Of a stretch of 64,000 bases of DNA, positions 23,023 through 35,900 are shown piece after piece (positions within the stretch are counted from its first letter, which is position 1; every line of letters starts with the position of its first letter). The notes below the pieces were generated by a model. It was not told the DNA's origin. It made no database searches and saw only the letters and a program-made list of their open reading frames with translations. Both the position numbers and the translations under genes were made by a program. The stretch spans positions 21,811,501 to 21,875,500 of the forward strand of contig OX485805.1 in the NCBI GenBank assembly GCA_950295325.1. Direction: 5' to 3'. The DNA is from Polytrichum commune (Eukaryota; Streptophyta; Polytrichopsida; Polytrichales; Polytrichaceae).

Positions 23023-25702
23023 TCATTTGTGTTTTTTGAGCTCATTCTCCTTTGCAATCTTCTCAAATATACTACCATCATACATTCCACGAATTGCCTC
23101 CTTAGAGAGAAAACCTTCCTTGTCCTTCAACAACCAAAAGGTGACACTCCACTCCCCCTTGTTGGCAATCCTGTATACATTACCACATATTCTTACTATT
23201 GCTCCACTGCAGTGGTGCTGTAGGAGTGATTGAAACTCCAGGTTTGATATCCATAAAGCTATGATGTTGCATTGCATGATCGCCACCATAAGCAAGCAAT
23301 CCTTCTATGTATAACTTGGATATCCTCGAACAAATCATACTGAAAAAACCCTCAAGAATAATCAGGCATCAAACAAATGAATATTGTGAGCTTCAGAATG
23401 ATAGCTTACATACCAACCAAAGAGGTCGTATGCATTTCGCATGGCTTTCGTCATTTCCATCAACTCATGAAACGTCAAGCGATTTTCATCGGTTTTGGCA
23501 AACTTGGTGAAGATCTCTTCAAATTTATACGGCACAAACCTGTTGCACACGCCTAGCTTTTCATATGACATCCTCTTCCCACATGAATCACCTAACTTTA
23601 CGTGAAGCGTCAAGTTAAACTTGAGTAATGCGCAGTAGACATGTAGTCTCAAACACATCAATTAGGTATAGTATGAAGACTTGGAGCATCCCATACATCA
23701 TTGCGAGCAGCAGTAAACAAATTAAAAGAATCACACAAAATCCCGCACATGTGAAGGTTGACCTCTGGACCGCTTTGGTCATCAATCCAGTCGAATTTGA
23801 GAGACTGTACACATCTAAGGATTAACAACATCTAGCATTTTAAAATGAGGGTTTAACAATGAGGATTTAACAAGAATCAGCGTACCTGCCCTCAGTATCA
23901 TATACTTCAGAATCACTTCCATGTTTTGTTCTGTGTATGTTTTTGATGTAGACCGGAAACCAGGGTGAGGGAATCCAAGACTGCACACATTCACAGAATG
24001 TCAAAATACTTTACATGTGCCTGAAAGATGCCGAAAGCATGTGCTCGTTTTCAATCTACACAGGAGTGTGGCGGAGTTTGAACTATTTCCAAGTGCCAGA
24101 AGCATGATGCTTGAACAGAGAACCCTTACTTCAAGAGTGGGGTAACTCTGAGCTGAGTGAATGAAGAGCATTCCTATGAAAGATATAATGAAGTTGAGCC
24201 CAAGAGCATGAAATCCTGCAACCATACAAGTCTCCAAAAAATGAGCAAGATACTGCATCCTAAGTGCAATTATTATGGTGGATAGTGTGGGCAGATAGAA
24301 AATGTGACTTATCTTGGGCAGCCCTATAGTGTGGCCCATAATAGTAACCATTATGCAAGAAAAGATTTTGTGCCACCCTAGTTAGACTTGTCATGCCCTT
24401 GTGATGTACCCACGTCCTTCCCCTAGGTTGGAAGTTGTTAAAATGCACACTGTTTTTAATGCAATATTAAGACAAAGTCCTTCCCCTACGTTGGAAGCAT
24501 TCAAATGCACACTATTTTCGATGCAATAATAAGACAATAGAAATGTTGTATCGTGCAACGTGGACCTATGATTGGTAAATAGCGTGCACTCAGAGCACGG
24601 TACCCAATTTTTTTCAATGTGGAGATAAGCTCAATAGTGTGACCCACAGTGTTTACCATCATCAGTGCAGCTGCCTAACACCCCTCAAAGATACTGGCAT
24701 TGATAAAATCAACTCTTATTGGGTATTGTGGAGGAAAGTTTCAGCCATACATGACACTCGTGCAAAGATTTGTACATAATGCTAAGTATTCCTGTTTGGT
24801 AGATTCAATAATGTACCAAATAGAATAGTAGTAACCACACATACTTTCAAACTGTATGATGGACACTATCATCATCCGTAATGTTGCAGCAAATTGTGTT
24901 TCAAACGTAACTTACTCTGACTTGCAAACACGACACTCACCGCTAAAAGTTTCCCAAGGGTATATGACTCCATCATTATTCCGATCAAAAAATGCGACAT
25001 GCTGTTGGAGTACTGTGTAGTCATTGTTCTTGTAATTTGGGCTGCCATTGGGATGCTCAGCATCGACTGCCTCCATTGCACGGGCCATATCTGCAGATCA
25101 AGACACAGACAAACAATTGAACACCCAGCACTACAATGTAATTGCCTGCAAAGACACTCAACTGAAATATCGCACCTCGAAACAGAAACATGCAGAACAT
25201 ATTTCACACAACCTACTGTCAGCCATCTCTTGGACTTTCATATTGCTGTCAGTTACATAACTTAACACCTAAGAGTATCCCCAACAATCACTGTGCTCAA
25301 CTGTCAACTATCTCTTGGACTTGCATATTGCTATCAGTTACATATCTTAACACCTAAGAGTATCTCTATGCAGTTTCAAGCTCTCGATCGGAACAGGCGG
25401 ATTTCTTTAGACTTTTTGCAGGTCCACAAAACCATCCCATTGTTGTCAATTCAGCTGCCCAGAGCACTATCTACGACATCTCTGCGATCAATGTGTCCTC
25501 TCCATCGTGTACAAATTACATATATTAAAGTACCAAAAATATATTTCAAAGACTGAAAGGTGAGGTTTAGTGGCGTACGAGGCTTGGAGATGTTGAGGTC
25601 GTGGGTGGTGACACTGCGCTCGTACGTGACAGGAGCCTTTGGAGCCGATGTCTGCAAGCTCTCGGTTTCCTCGACCTCGGCATTATCTAATGCTCCCGCC
25701 AT
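23023..25702 (-). CDS. Caleosin / peroxygenase (six exons)
   Basis: Spliced from 25702-25579, 25090-24941, 24215-24130, 23980-23886, 23539-23414 and 23170-23023, giving 729 bp (242 aa). All introns are GT-AG and phases agree. Caleosins are Ca2+- and haem-binding lipid-droplet or ER proteins that use fatty hydroperoxides. Seen in order: EHPNG and LQQHVAFFD (invariant haem His), EF-hand [12 protein letters not shown], the hydrophobic segment [20 protein letters not shown], the proline-rich [15 protein letters not shown] with KHGSD (second haem His region), [26 protein letters not shown] and the C-terminal [20 protein letters not shown]. An upstream in-frame ATG at 25762 would add 20 residues. 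The 242-aa length fits the family. Confidence 0.93.
24412..24541. repeat. 65-bp direct duplication in caleosin intron 2
   Basis: Two adjacent copies share GTCCTTCCCCTA(G/C)GTTGGAAG and ATGCACACT(G/A)TTTT(T/C). They lie inside the 725-bp intron between exons 2 and 3. Confidence 0.7.
25210..25372. repeat. About 90-bp direct duplication in caleosin intron 1
   Basis: The phrase ATCTCTTGGACTT(T/G)CATATTGCT, then CAGTTACATA, then CTTAACACCTAAGAGTATC occurs twice in tandem. It lies between exons 1 and 2. Confidence 0.75.
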
Positions 25703-28022
25703 AAATTCTTGCTTCTTCGAAGCAAAAATTGCTTGCAAGAATTCGAAGCCGACAGGCGTCAATGACTACAGGAGTCTTCTTCTACAACTACAGGGCCAAA
25801 CCAATTCCCAGATTCACTCCAAAGCCTCCCAAAGTTGAGGAATATGACTGCACTTCAGTCTGGAGCCGCCTAGAGCTCAGACGAAGGGCCAAATTATGGA
25901 GGCTATGATAAAAGAGCATGCAATGACGAAACCAAGCTAGAAGAGAGTATTTAGCTTCAGAGACTTGAAGAATGATTTTGCTACTGTAACTTAAGCAAGT
26001 TTCAGGCGACGCTCGGAAGCTCAAAAGGCACTCGTCCTCATCAACATGCTCCAACAGCAACTAAGCAATTTGTAACCCTAATTGCGCAACACTACCAATT
26101 CCCTCGTAGCCTAGCTAGCCGGTGAGTCATGACCTGTGCATGGCTGCATGCTGCGACAATAGATTTTCAGGAATTCAGAATGAAAATAAAAAGGAGAAGT
26201 TTACTCCAGCATGTGTGGGCGAACGTGAACTCGCCAACTGCTACATTACTTGGCAGACTCTGAATGTGCCACCTCGCAGCTCTGTCGACAGAGTCCGCTA
26301 TCTTGTCAATCCTTTTGAAACAACTTCAGATTTAGTTCCCAACCCTTCTGCTGAACAATTACAATTTCGACAGTCTTTTGCCCCAAATGATCATAGGTAC
26401 AAAATCAACAAGCAAGAAACCAAATTCAACCACCATTTTTTTTTATCTGGCATCCTCAGAAGTTTTTAACGAGGAAGTTGCTTACAAACTGCCCAGCGGC
26501 AACCTCATGATGGATTGACCTTGGAAAACAATTTTGTTGATCATGTTGTTGCAGTTTCCTTAACTTTTTGTGATTCTATTTTGTTTGAGCAGAGAACTAC
26601 ATTGTTTATGGTATTTAGTGTCACATGCGTAATAGTGTAACTTACCCAGTTTTGAGACATATGTATGTTACATGGATGATTAACAACTTCACCACAAATG
26701 TCACTTCATGATACTTGGCATTCAAGTGCACTTACTAATATCTTTGACATGAGCATGTTCAATAATGTTATGAGGTGCATGTCTATGTTACACAATGGTC
26801 TATAAGTTGATTAAAGTGTACACAAAAAATGACACTTACCATTAGTACGCTCAAGAATATCTTCCTCTTGCATACTAAAATGTCAACACGTGACACTTGC
26901 CATTAATACGCTCAAAAATATCTTCCCCTTGCATACTAAAATGCATGACTATCATGCATTTAACGTATCCCAATGTGCTACTCTAAATGTCATAATGTAA
27001 ATAATTTTTCACTTAAAGAAGTTACTTATGTTGACAAATGAAATCACATCAACAATTAGCAGGCATGACACTTTGAGACCTCTAGGCATCTAGTTTAGGT
27101 CCTTTGCAAATAGTGTCCATGACACTAAATACCATAACAATATAGGCCAACATAGTTGGCAAACATGCATCGTTGACCTAGTAACCTACTAACCGCCCTA
27201 CCTCCTCAAGCTTTTGTCGAATTTATTTGGTGCTTTCAAAACTTGAATGCAAGAGCCACCATAACTTCAACTTATCAAGCACCGAGAATGATTTGGGTTT
27301 GGTTCATTGTAAGGCAAATCAGTCTTTAATGGTTGCTTTTCTGACTAGGTACGTAGCCCGGCCCACTTCTCCTAGCATATGAAACACATGATTCAGTTAG
27401 TACAAGGTGGTTAGCAAATCCAAATCAAAGCCGTAGTCACTTTCCTCATAATTTTCAGAGCTCACTTAAATATCTTATTTAAGTGAAGATTCTTGTGCTT
27501 ATTGAGTGGTCATATAGGTCCCCCAATGTTGTTAACTATTGAACTTATGCCCCCTTCCCACCTGACTTTAGTTAAGACCCAAAGTATTTCCTAAAAACCG
27601 AGTAAAGCTCCCTCGGTTATAGCGGAGGCATCTGACTATCCCAATGCACCTACAAGAACTTGCTCCGGAGATTTTCAAGTAGCTTTTAGTTAAGTAGCTT
27701 TCACACATGTTCATGGTTTTATCTACCAAGCAATGAATGTTGGGTAGTTTTTGTCCCATCCCCAAATGCCTTACTACTCACCTATCTTACCATCGGTTTT
27801 TGTTAATGAAGCTCCTCGTGCCCTCATAGCTAAGACTAAAAAGCAACCAATCACAAGGGTGGGAGGCGACACTTTTAAAGTTCCTATATTCTTGCCTCAT
27901 GTTTAGGTACCGATGGGAGGGTCGGTGGTGGAGGCTTAAAACCTCCACTTTTAAGCCATGCCACATCATTTGCCACCTAGGCTCGGCACTAAAAAGAGCC
28001 GTATGTGTGAACCCTAGATAAC
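25703..28022. other. Intergenic region between caleosin and the Harbinger element
   Basis: No gene is supported. The first few hundred bases should contain the caleosin promoter and 5' leader. A 62-bp tandem duplication lies at 26826-26945 (TTGCATACTAAAATG ends each copy). The rest is AT-rich with no recognisable motif. Confidence 0.5.
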
Positions 28023-28025
28023 TAA

Positions 28026-28048
28026 GGCCGAAACCCCACTAGGGGCAG
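28026..28048 (+). repeat. Left terminal inverted repeat of the giant Harbinger
   Basis: 23 bp, exact reverse complement of 47943-47965. It starts GGCC directly after the TAA target duplication. The inner part CCCCACTAGGGG is itself nearly palindromic. Confidence 0.92.
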
Positions 28049-28360
28049 CCCCATTAGCCGGCCGGGCTAGGCTTAATAAGGCTACAGGAGCTAGTTGAGT
28101 AGGGGGTTCGAAGGTTTGCTGCCCCACTTAGCGGCAGGGTGGAGGGGTAGTGCCACCGGCCGCGGTATCTTCGGAGGGAGGCTCTCTGCAGCTGCGGGGA
28201 AGCTGCTGCCTACCCTCTCCGACTGTAAGCAGGGTTCTCTGTGATTCCAGGGGGCTTTTGAAGCCGGCCAGCTTCTCTTCCCTCCTTGCTCTCTTACCAA
28301 GCACTCTCCCACCTTGCTCTCTCCCACCTTCCACACTTTCAATTTAGGGTTGCGATTAAA

Positions 28361-29767
28361 ATGGACAACGATGTCCATACGCTGACAGTTTTCCTAATCT
28401 TACAGCTCTCCTTGCTCACAACATTGGAGTGTATTGATAGAGACAGGGAGGCGATTTTACTATGGCACTGGCAACAAATAAGTGTCCTAACACTTGCACT
28501 GCATTGGTTTAAGTTGTGGAGTGGGAGACAATAATGACGTTTGTGGGCTTATGATCGGGGGTTGCACAGACCAGGATTCTTCGACCAAAATTTGTTGGGG
28601 TCATTCAATGCACGGGAATTCAAAGGGCGAATGCGTATGGACGTTTCGACTTTTGAGTATTTGTGTTGTATTCTCGCACCCGACTTGGAGAGACAAGACA
28701 CGAGATTGCATTTGGCCATTCCGATCCATGTGAAGGTTGCTGTATCAATTTCTAGATTGGCTACTGGTAATTCTATGAAGTGCATTGCCGATTTGTACAA
28801 GATTGGCCTATCTTCTAGTCAATTGGCAGTGTCCCAATTTTGTGGTGCCATTAAAAAACATTTGCTTAGAAAATTCATCAATTGGCCCTCTTCTTCCACT
28901 ATGGAAAGATATGCACGGAAATTCGAAGACCTGCACCAGATTTCCTACGTCGTGGGGGCAGTGGATGGCTTGCATATACCCATCATTGCACCCCAACTGC
29001 ATACTCCGGATTACTATAACCGCAAAGTATTCCATTCAATCATGTTGCAAGGTGTGGTGTCTACCAAATGTTTGTTTTGGGTTTTTGATATAGGTTGGGC
29101 GGGCTCTATGCATGATGCCAACTTGTGGGGTCGGACCGCCATTGGACAGTATTGTGAAGCTGGCAAGTTGTCACCTTACACTTTGGTTGGCGATGCCGCG
29201 TATCCATGTAGGCCCTGGATGTTGGCACCCTTCAAGGGCCACAAAGACGGCCTTACGCGAGAGGAATATTATTGGAACTTTGTACAAAGTTCTACCCGCA
29301 TGTGCGTCGAACGAGCATTCGGAATGCTAAAAGGTAGATGGCGAATTATTTTGAAGAGGGTGGATGTGCAATTGAAGAACATGCCCGACTTGGTTTCCAT
29401 ATGCTTAGTTTTACATAACATGTGCATTATTTTTAGAGACACGTTTTGGAAAAAAGAATGGATGCGAGAGGCCACGGACGAGGTGCACAACGGACTAGAA
29501 ATCCCACAAGTGTCGGGTTCGTCCATGCGCGAGCGAATGGCCGTGACGAACTTGACATTGCACAGCTTGGCCGGTATTGATGACGAATCACGAGAAACTC
29601 TAGAATACATCAAGCAAGAAGATGCTATGGCATTTGAAATTTCAATGAGCACCGCCGGAAAATCATTCAAAGAGTTGTCCGCAAGACGAAATGACATTGC
29701 AAGAAGTATTTGGATGGCAAAGACAAAGGCATCCATTGCTCAAACTTTCACTGATGGCGAGGAATAG
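28361..29767 (+). pseudogene. PIF/Harbinger transposase (HARBI1-like), two tandem stops near the N terminus
   Basis: The open frame from 28541 to the stop at 29767 encodes about 408 aa of a HARBI1-like DDE nuclease. Catalytic residues are visible in GAVDGLHIPI, in LVGDAAYPCRPWMLAPF and in the glutamate of CVERAFGMLKGRW. GWAGSMHDANLWG and the family-typical C terminus are also present. In the same frame an ATG at 28361 gives 57 more codons that run to TAA TGA at 28532-28537, directly before RLWAYDRGLHRPGF. These stops, both explicable as C-to-T changes, break the full-length frame. A shorter product could start at the ATG at 28630. In this superfamily the transposase cuts the terminal repeats, helped by the Myb-like partner encoded convergently next door. 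Confidence 0.85.
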
Positions 29768-29911
29768 GGACAATATGTTTTCAAAGCTTCTCTACTAGTT
29801 TTTGCATTGTTTGTTGCATGTTCATCAATAAAATCATTTTCATGTCATTACTTGCCTTCAAACTATCCATAGGATTATTGCTACTCTCCTCAATTCTACC
29901 AAGGCATCGCT

Positions 29912-32900
29912 CTAAAAAATGTCCTCCTTGCGTTTGGGCTCGGGAAATTTTGATGTGCTCTCACCGCTCTTGTGTTCCATGGTGTTCGCGAACGATGGGC
30001 TTCCGGACTTCGGACCATCTGGCATCGTTGCACTCGCGTGCGCATGTGAAACAACATGTGCCCTATCGGACATGAACTCATCTACGAGTTGGTACCAACG
30101 ACATTTCTCGGAGCGGTCGGATCCTGATCGCATATTCATTGCCTTGTCCTCCTTGTAATCGTTGTAGATGGAACTCCATTTCTTCCTACAAGCCTCGCTA
30201 TCCTTTGTGAAATCCGGACAGAGGGACACAAGTTTCGTGTGCAGCCGGGACCAATTGTCCACACCTGCACAACGTTACAAAAAACAAATCATAATTTCTA
30301 TACACACACTGCGAATGACTCCTTGACAAATGGCATTTGAATTCCAACAAAATTGCGAATGAGCATTAAACACTATATTCGTTAAATTGAGAATTTTTGG
30401 GCATTTTGAGACATTCATAGAAATAAGAACAAGGATAAATGGAACACATATTGGTGAAAGTTGTAAGATGCGAACACTTTGAAGCATGTGTTTAGACCAA
30501 GAACCCCATTAATAACTCATATTTGTGATGGTTTAGGGTGGGCAACCCAAACCTTAGACCAAATTGAAGGGAAACCTTAAAACATTCATATTATTGCACA
30601 CAAAATATTAGAGCTTGTATGAATATGGTTTAGGTAGGGCAATCCAAACCATAGATCTTATTGAAGGGTTAATATGTTAACCAATATAATATTGCATACA
30701 AAATATTCCAAACTCATATTTGTGATGGTTTAGGTAGGGCATTCCAAACCTTAGACCATATGGAAGGGGAAATCATGTGACACTTATATTATTGCAAATA
30801 AAACATACAAAGTATGACATGTAAAATGCATAGCATGCTAACACCACACATCCATTGGATAGTGCGACCCAAAATGTTCTTGCCTATGGCCCAAAACCCT
30901 ACGCCTACTATGGCCTATCTAGCCTTGGAGAGTGCCTCTTTTTCTTTTGCTTTTGCCTCTTTTGCCTCTTTTTCTTTTGCTGCGGCTTCTTTTGCTCGCA
31001 TTGCTAAAACATTCCTGAAAATCTCCGCCCCGCGACTATAGCCATTCTTGGGGTGACCGCCATCAATAACTAATTTTGGATTCCGTCGGCCGCCCGAATT
31101 ATACGACGAAGATTTCGAATACGATGAAGTGGACTGTCTTGTATTTCTGGTCATGGAGTAGAAACGCTCCAACTCGACGGACGTACTAGCCCGCATAGGT
31201 TTACGGGTGGGACCAACCTGCAACGCGTGAATGCAAGAACACACGTGTTAGTTTAGGGAGGAAGACCCAAATGTGTCACACGTTCATTTTTTAAGTGCCG
31301 GATGATTGTAATGCGCGATTAACCATGTTTGGGGGGGGGGGGGAGTTCACCTTGTCACCGGGGGCGTTCCCGTCGGAGTTGGCGAGGAGGGGCAATGCGT
31401 CCCGCAAAGGAATAGGAAGGGTGCCACTCTTCGTAGGCCGAGCGCCCATCCGCAGCCGCCGTTGAGGTGTACTACTGCCGCCGGGCCGAGAGGGGGATGT
31501 CCGGACGCATTTGCGATTTATGCCCTTGAGCGGCGACGGGGACGGAGATCGCCGGAAGATTTGCTTGGGTGGGGGGCTATCGACGACACCGGCGTCAATA
31601 GGCTCCTTGGAGTAGTCGATGGTGGACGCGGCATCGTAGACGGTCTCGTAGAAGAAGCTCCCCAAGTTTGATTCGCTGATGATCTCAATCGAGGGCTCCA
31701 AACGCTGATGGCAAAATTAAAACAAACAAAATCCAAGGGGAGGGGGGGAGGGGGAGCATGTGAAAATCGATATACAATTGAGGCATAATATATCACACAC
31801 AATGACACACCATGTAGTATCTCAAATGAGTTTATTATATTTCGCGTGAGCGTACAACTCTCTGTACATATAGTCCTTCGGATCCATGTATCTTTCGCCT
31901 ATCGGATTACAACTAAGGAACCGGGGCACGGGTAGTCCGCTCCCCACGAGCGTTTGAAGGTACTTAAGTAGGTCTAACAAAAAGCGGTCTCGGACCTTCT
32001 CGACCGTCCACGTCGGGCAAACTATGAAGTTCGAGGTCGGGTTCAAAATGTTCTTGGAAGCGTTGTCGTCCACCATCAACATGTTGTCACGGGTGGGGCG
32101 AACGTCGTAGGGACAGCCGACCATGTTGGGGCGCTGGTCCCATACGATTGGCTTCAAGACCTTAAGAAATTGATTTACTGCGGGGTTGTTGGGTTTTTTC
32201 ACAACCCTGCCGTCGGAGGTGTATAATGTTTTACAAGAATCCTGTCCTAAGACCAAGCACGGGGGTTGGAGCCCCTTGAAGATGAACTCCACGACCGCAT
32301 GGGTGTTCTCGGACTTCATGAAGCTCCAAATGATCACCCACCATTTGGATAGGGCGACCTGTAGGAAGCGCCGAAGCCACGGGCGGAGGTACACTAGCTT
32401 GCTTTTGATGTACGCGGGGGGTCCATCGTAGTTGGCGTCCTCGGGCTTGCAAAAAGGTACCGTGGGGACCCTCGGACAATGCACGCACTGGACAAGGACC
32501 CCGTTGAGGTCTAGCACCAGGAACCGGGTCTTGGGAGGCAAAGGTGGCGAGGGCAAAATCGGGGGGACCAGCACGCTGTCCTCCACACTCCTCGGGGAGG
32601 ATCGGTGGGGAGCTGCGACGCTATGCTCCGAACCCTGCGGCGACGAGCGAGAGAAGGCGGCGAGGACTATGTTATGCTATGTCCATCTCAAGCAGAACGG
32701 AAATTTTGTGCAAACACAAGAATAATTGGACCATTGGTGGCAACAAAAACATACAAGGGGAACAACATACATTGGGACACGGATGCAAACATATGGGCGC
32801 CAAAAATAATAATTTTATTTTTACAAATCTCTATGTACAATTTGATGGGGGGGTGAACCGCGGTGAACTAGCCATTCACACTATCCTAACTGTGCATCTA

Positions 32901-35900
32901 CAAAATTGCATGTAAGCGCCGCGCAATATCGAGCGTAGTCGAGTGCAGGGTGACGAAATGATCGCGAAGGGGGGCACTGAAGGGGCGCAGGTATTGGACA
33001 TATGGGCATCGGAAGGCCGGGGTGCAGTTCCTCCTAGCTAGGGGGACAAGACCACGCCAACAAGACAATGACCAAGGAGGTTTGGGTCGATCGACCCAAA
33101 CTGAGAGGTCTCAGTGTATTACCTCGCCCTGGTCATGTCTCGATGCCGTGGAGGGCTCCATCGGCTGCGCTGCCCCTCCTCTCTCTCCAGCGCCTTCTTC
33201 AACGACATCAGCAACCTTCTCCTGCAAAGGTCCAGGATCAGGCCCTTGTCCTAAACCAATCTCCGCATGTGCATCATGCATGGGTTCATCAACTTGGTTA
33301 GGAGTAGAGGTATCACCATGCCCTTGCAGGCCTTCAACATCTAACATGGTTGTGTCTTTTTCACACCCATGTTGGTCAAGGGACGACTGTCCTGCACCAA
33401 GGTTTGGGTCACCCGACCCAAACTGTCTTGCATCGGGGTAGTTCCCTTGTGGCACTACACACGGGGGGGTGTTTGGGTCATCCGACCCAAACATTCGGGG
33501 GTCGTCATGCTGGTGAGGGGGAGCTATCACTATGGGGGGCCGAAGTGGTGGAGGCCCCAAAGGAGAGGAGGCTCCAGAGACACGCCAGATGCTGGGATCG
33601 TCCACTTGCTGGACCGGCAGGGTTGTCTATTGTGTCGTGACGGAGGCTAATCTCGGCATAATGTCGTGCTGTCACGACACGTATCCGTCACGACATTATG
33701 CCGGATGTTGTCTTTATCCTGACAAACTTGAATTTTACCGAATTCTGTGTGTAATTACATTACCCCATTTCGGACACGTAGGATGTAAGATGTCCATGTG
33801 TGATGACATGTCAGCAAAGTAGAGGTAAAGTGGGGGGAAAATTACTAGTGCCCGTCCACCCCCCGTCCGCCGCCGTTCCCGACCCCGTCCGCCGCCATTC
33901 CCGACCCCGTCCGCCCCCGTTCCCAACCCCCGTCCGCAAAAATAAAATAAAAAATAAAAACCATGTTCCCCCCCCCCCCCGTCCGCGCCGTTCCCGCCCC
34001 CGTTCCCTCCCCCGTCTGCCCCGTTCCCCCCCGTCTGCCCCACCCTCGTCCCCCGTCCGCCCCACACCCTCCTTAGTCATATTTTACTACTTTGATTTTA
34101 ACAGAATGATAAACATAATGGCAAAATGGTTTACCTGGCGCTAAGCATATCCACGTCCACGTCGGCCTTTTCTGCCACATAGGACGCCACCTTGGCAAGA
34201 AGGTAAGTATTTTACCCACCCTACTAGCTTCCCCCTAGGTTGACCCTACGTGGACCCTATTGTGTCGTGACGGAGGGGTCCGTCACGACACGACACGTCA
34301 TGACGGCACGACACCGTCATGACGTCGGGATAGACAACCCTGTGGACCGGGGCGTAGGGGACATTGTGTGGCCGCATCATGTGTTGGAAACTGAATGACG
34401 CTTGCGGCACAGACTGTTGAGGAATGCTCTGGGCAGGGAAGCCGGCGGGTAAGTGCGGAAAGGCGCTCGAGGGAGCCACCACCAATCCTTGCGCCCACAT
34501 TCCTTGAATGACCTGCGATATCAGGTCGGCGCTGGATGGAGGTTGGGCCATCGCCCTTTGTCGCTCCTGCTCCAATAGGAGAGCCCTCAACTCTGCTACC
34601 TCGTTCCGCATTGAGGGTTCTTCTGCGGCAACCTTCTGCATGCGGACTCGCTGCTCTTCGTCCCTCCGCATCTTCTCGTTCGCCTCCTCCACAGTCAGGA
34701 CTTCTGGTTTCACCCTAACCATGCCTGCGAACGATGTCGGGGAGGGGGGATCCGATCTCAGCCGTTTGGCGAGATCCATATCGTCCTCGTCCTCGCTGCT
34801 TATGGCGATGGTCTCCTCCCTTGCGTAGTCGCTGTAGAGCTTCTTCCCTTTCAACTTCCTCCTCTCCCTGAACGTTGCTGTCGCATCCCTGGAGTACATG
34901 TCTCTAGCATCGTCCACCGTGAGGACGGGCACCAACTTGCTTTGCGGGGTTGCCACCCGCATAGCTTTCTTCCGTTGGGGGGCTTCTGATTCTTGCGTGT
35001 AACCCGTTGCTCCTTCTTCTACCTCCCCTTCCGCCTTATGGTCCTCTTGTTCCTCTTCCTCCTCCTCCTCCTCCACCTCGTCACCTGGCCCCCGAGATGA
35101 GGTACCCGGATGCAATCCTACAAGTGGTTCGGGTGCTCCAACTGGAGCACTCGTGGCAAATTCTGCAAGGTTGACACGCCTTGCCCTATCCATCGGGTTT
35201 TCACCCCCCTCTACAATCTCCTCCATGTAGCTCCCCGGGATCCAATCGAGGATGTCCATCTTCTTGGCTAGGACTTTTTGGGTTTTGTAAAATTGAAGAT
35301 CATTGTCCTCTATATAGGAGTACATCTTCAAACCCAACATCTGGACATTCAAAAAACAACTTTGGATCAGAGATATGCTCATTAAATTACACCAAGAACA
35401 AGAAAAAGAAACAATAAGAGAAAACCAATACAAAAGGTTTGGGTCGCTCGACCCAAACCATCACTGTGGCAAGTTTGGGTCGCTCGACCCAAACTATAAA
35501 CCAACTATTTTGAAGTTACTTACCATGCCAGAATAGATAGGTTTGGAACCCCCGAAGACGTTGAAAATAGAATCCCCTCTTCTTGTCAAGGCCCTCATTA
35601 TCCGTAAGTAGAACTCCATCCGCAGCTCGTCGGCAGTATAGTTCGCGTACTTGGCCTCGTCGTAGAGGCTCTTGCTCGCACCCAACCCCTCTGGTACTTG
35701 GAAGAGTTTTTCCATCCGGTTTATGGGGTGGTTGTCGACCTTCAGCAAGTTCGCTTTGTATACAAAGTACAAACACAATACGTCGACAAGCTTTGTTTTT
35801 TTGTCCTTCAACGTCGAGTAAGACCCCTCCGCCGGTGCAGCAATGTAATGAGATTTAGAGACAGCATAATCAGGTTGCAATTTCCTCGCAATCTCATATA

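Noticed and set aside
33735-34144. Pro/Arg- or Gly-rich open frames around 33735-34144
   Set aside because: They fall in the C-rich minisatellite centre of the hAT MITE and have no start context or domain.
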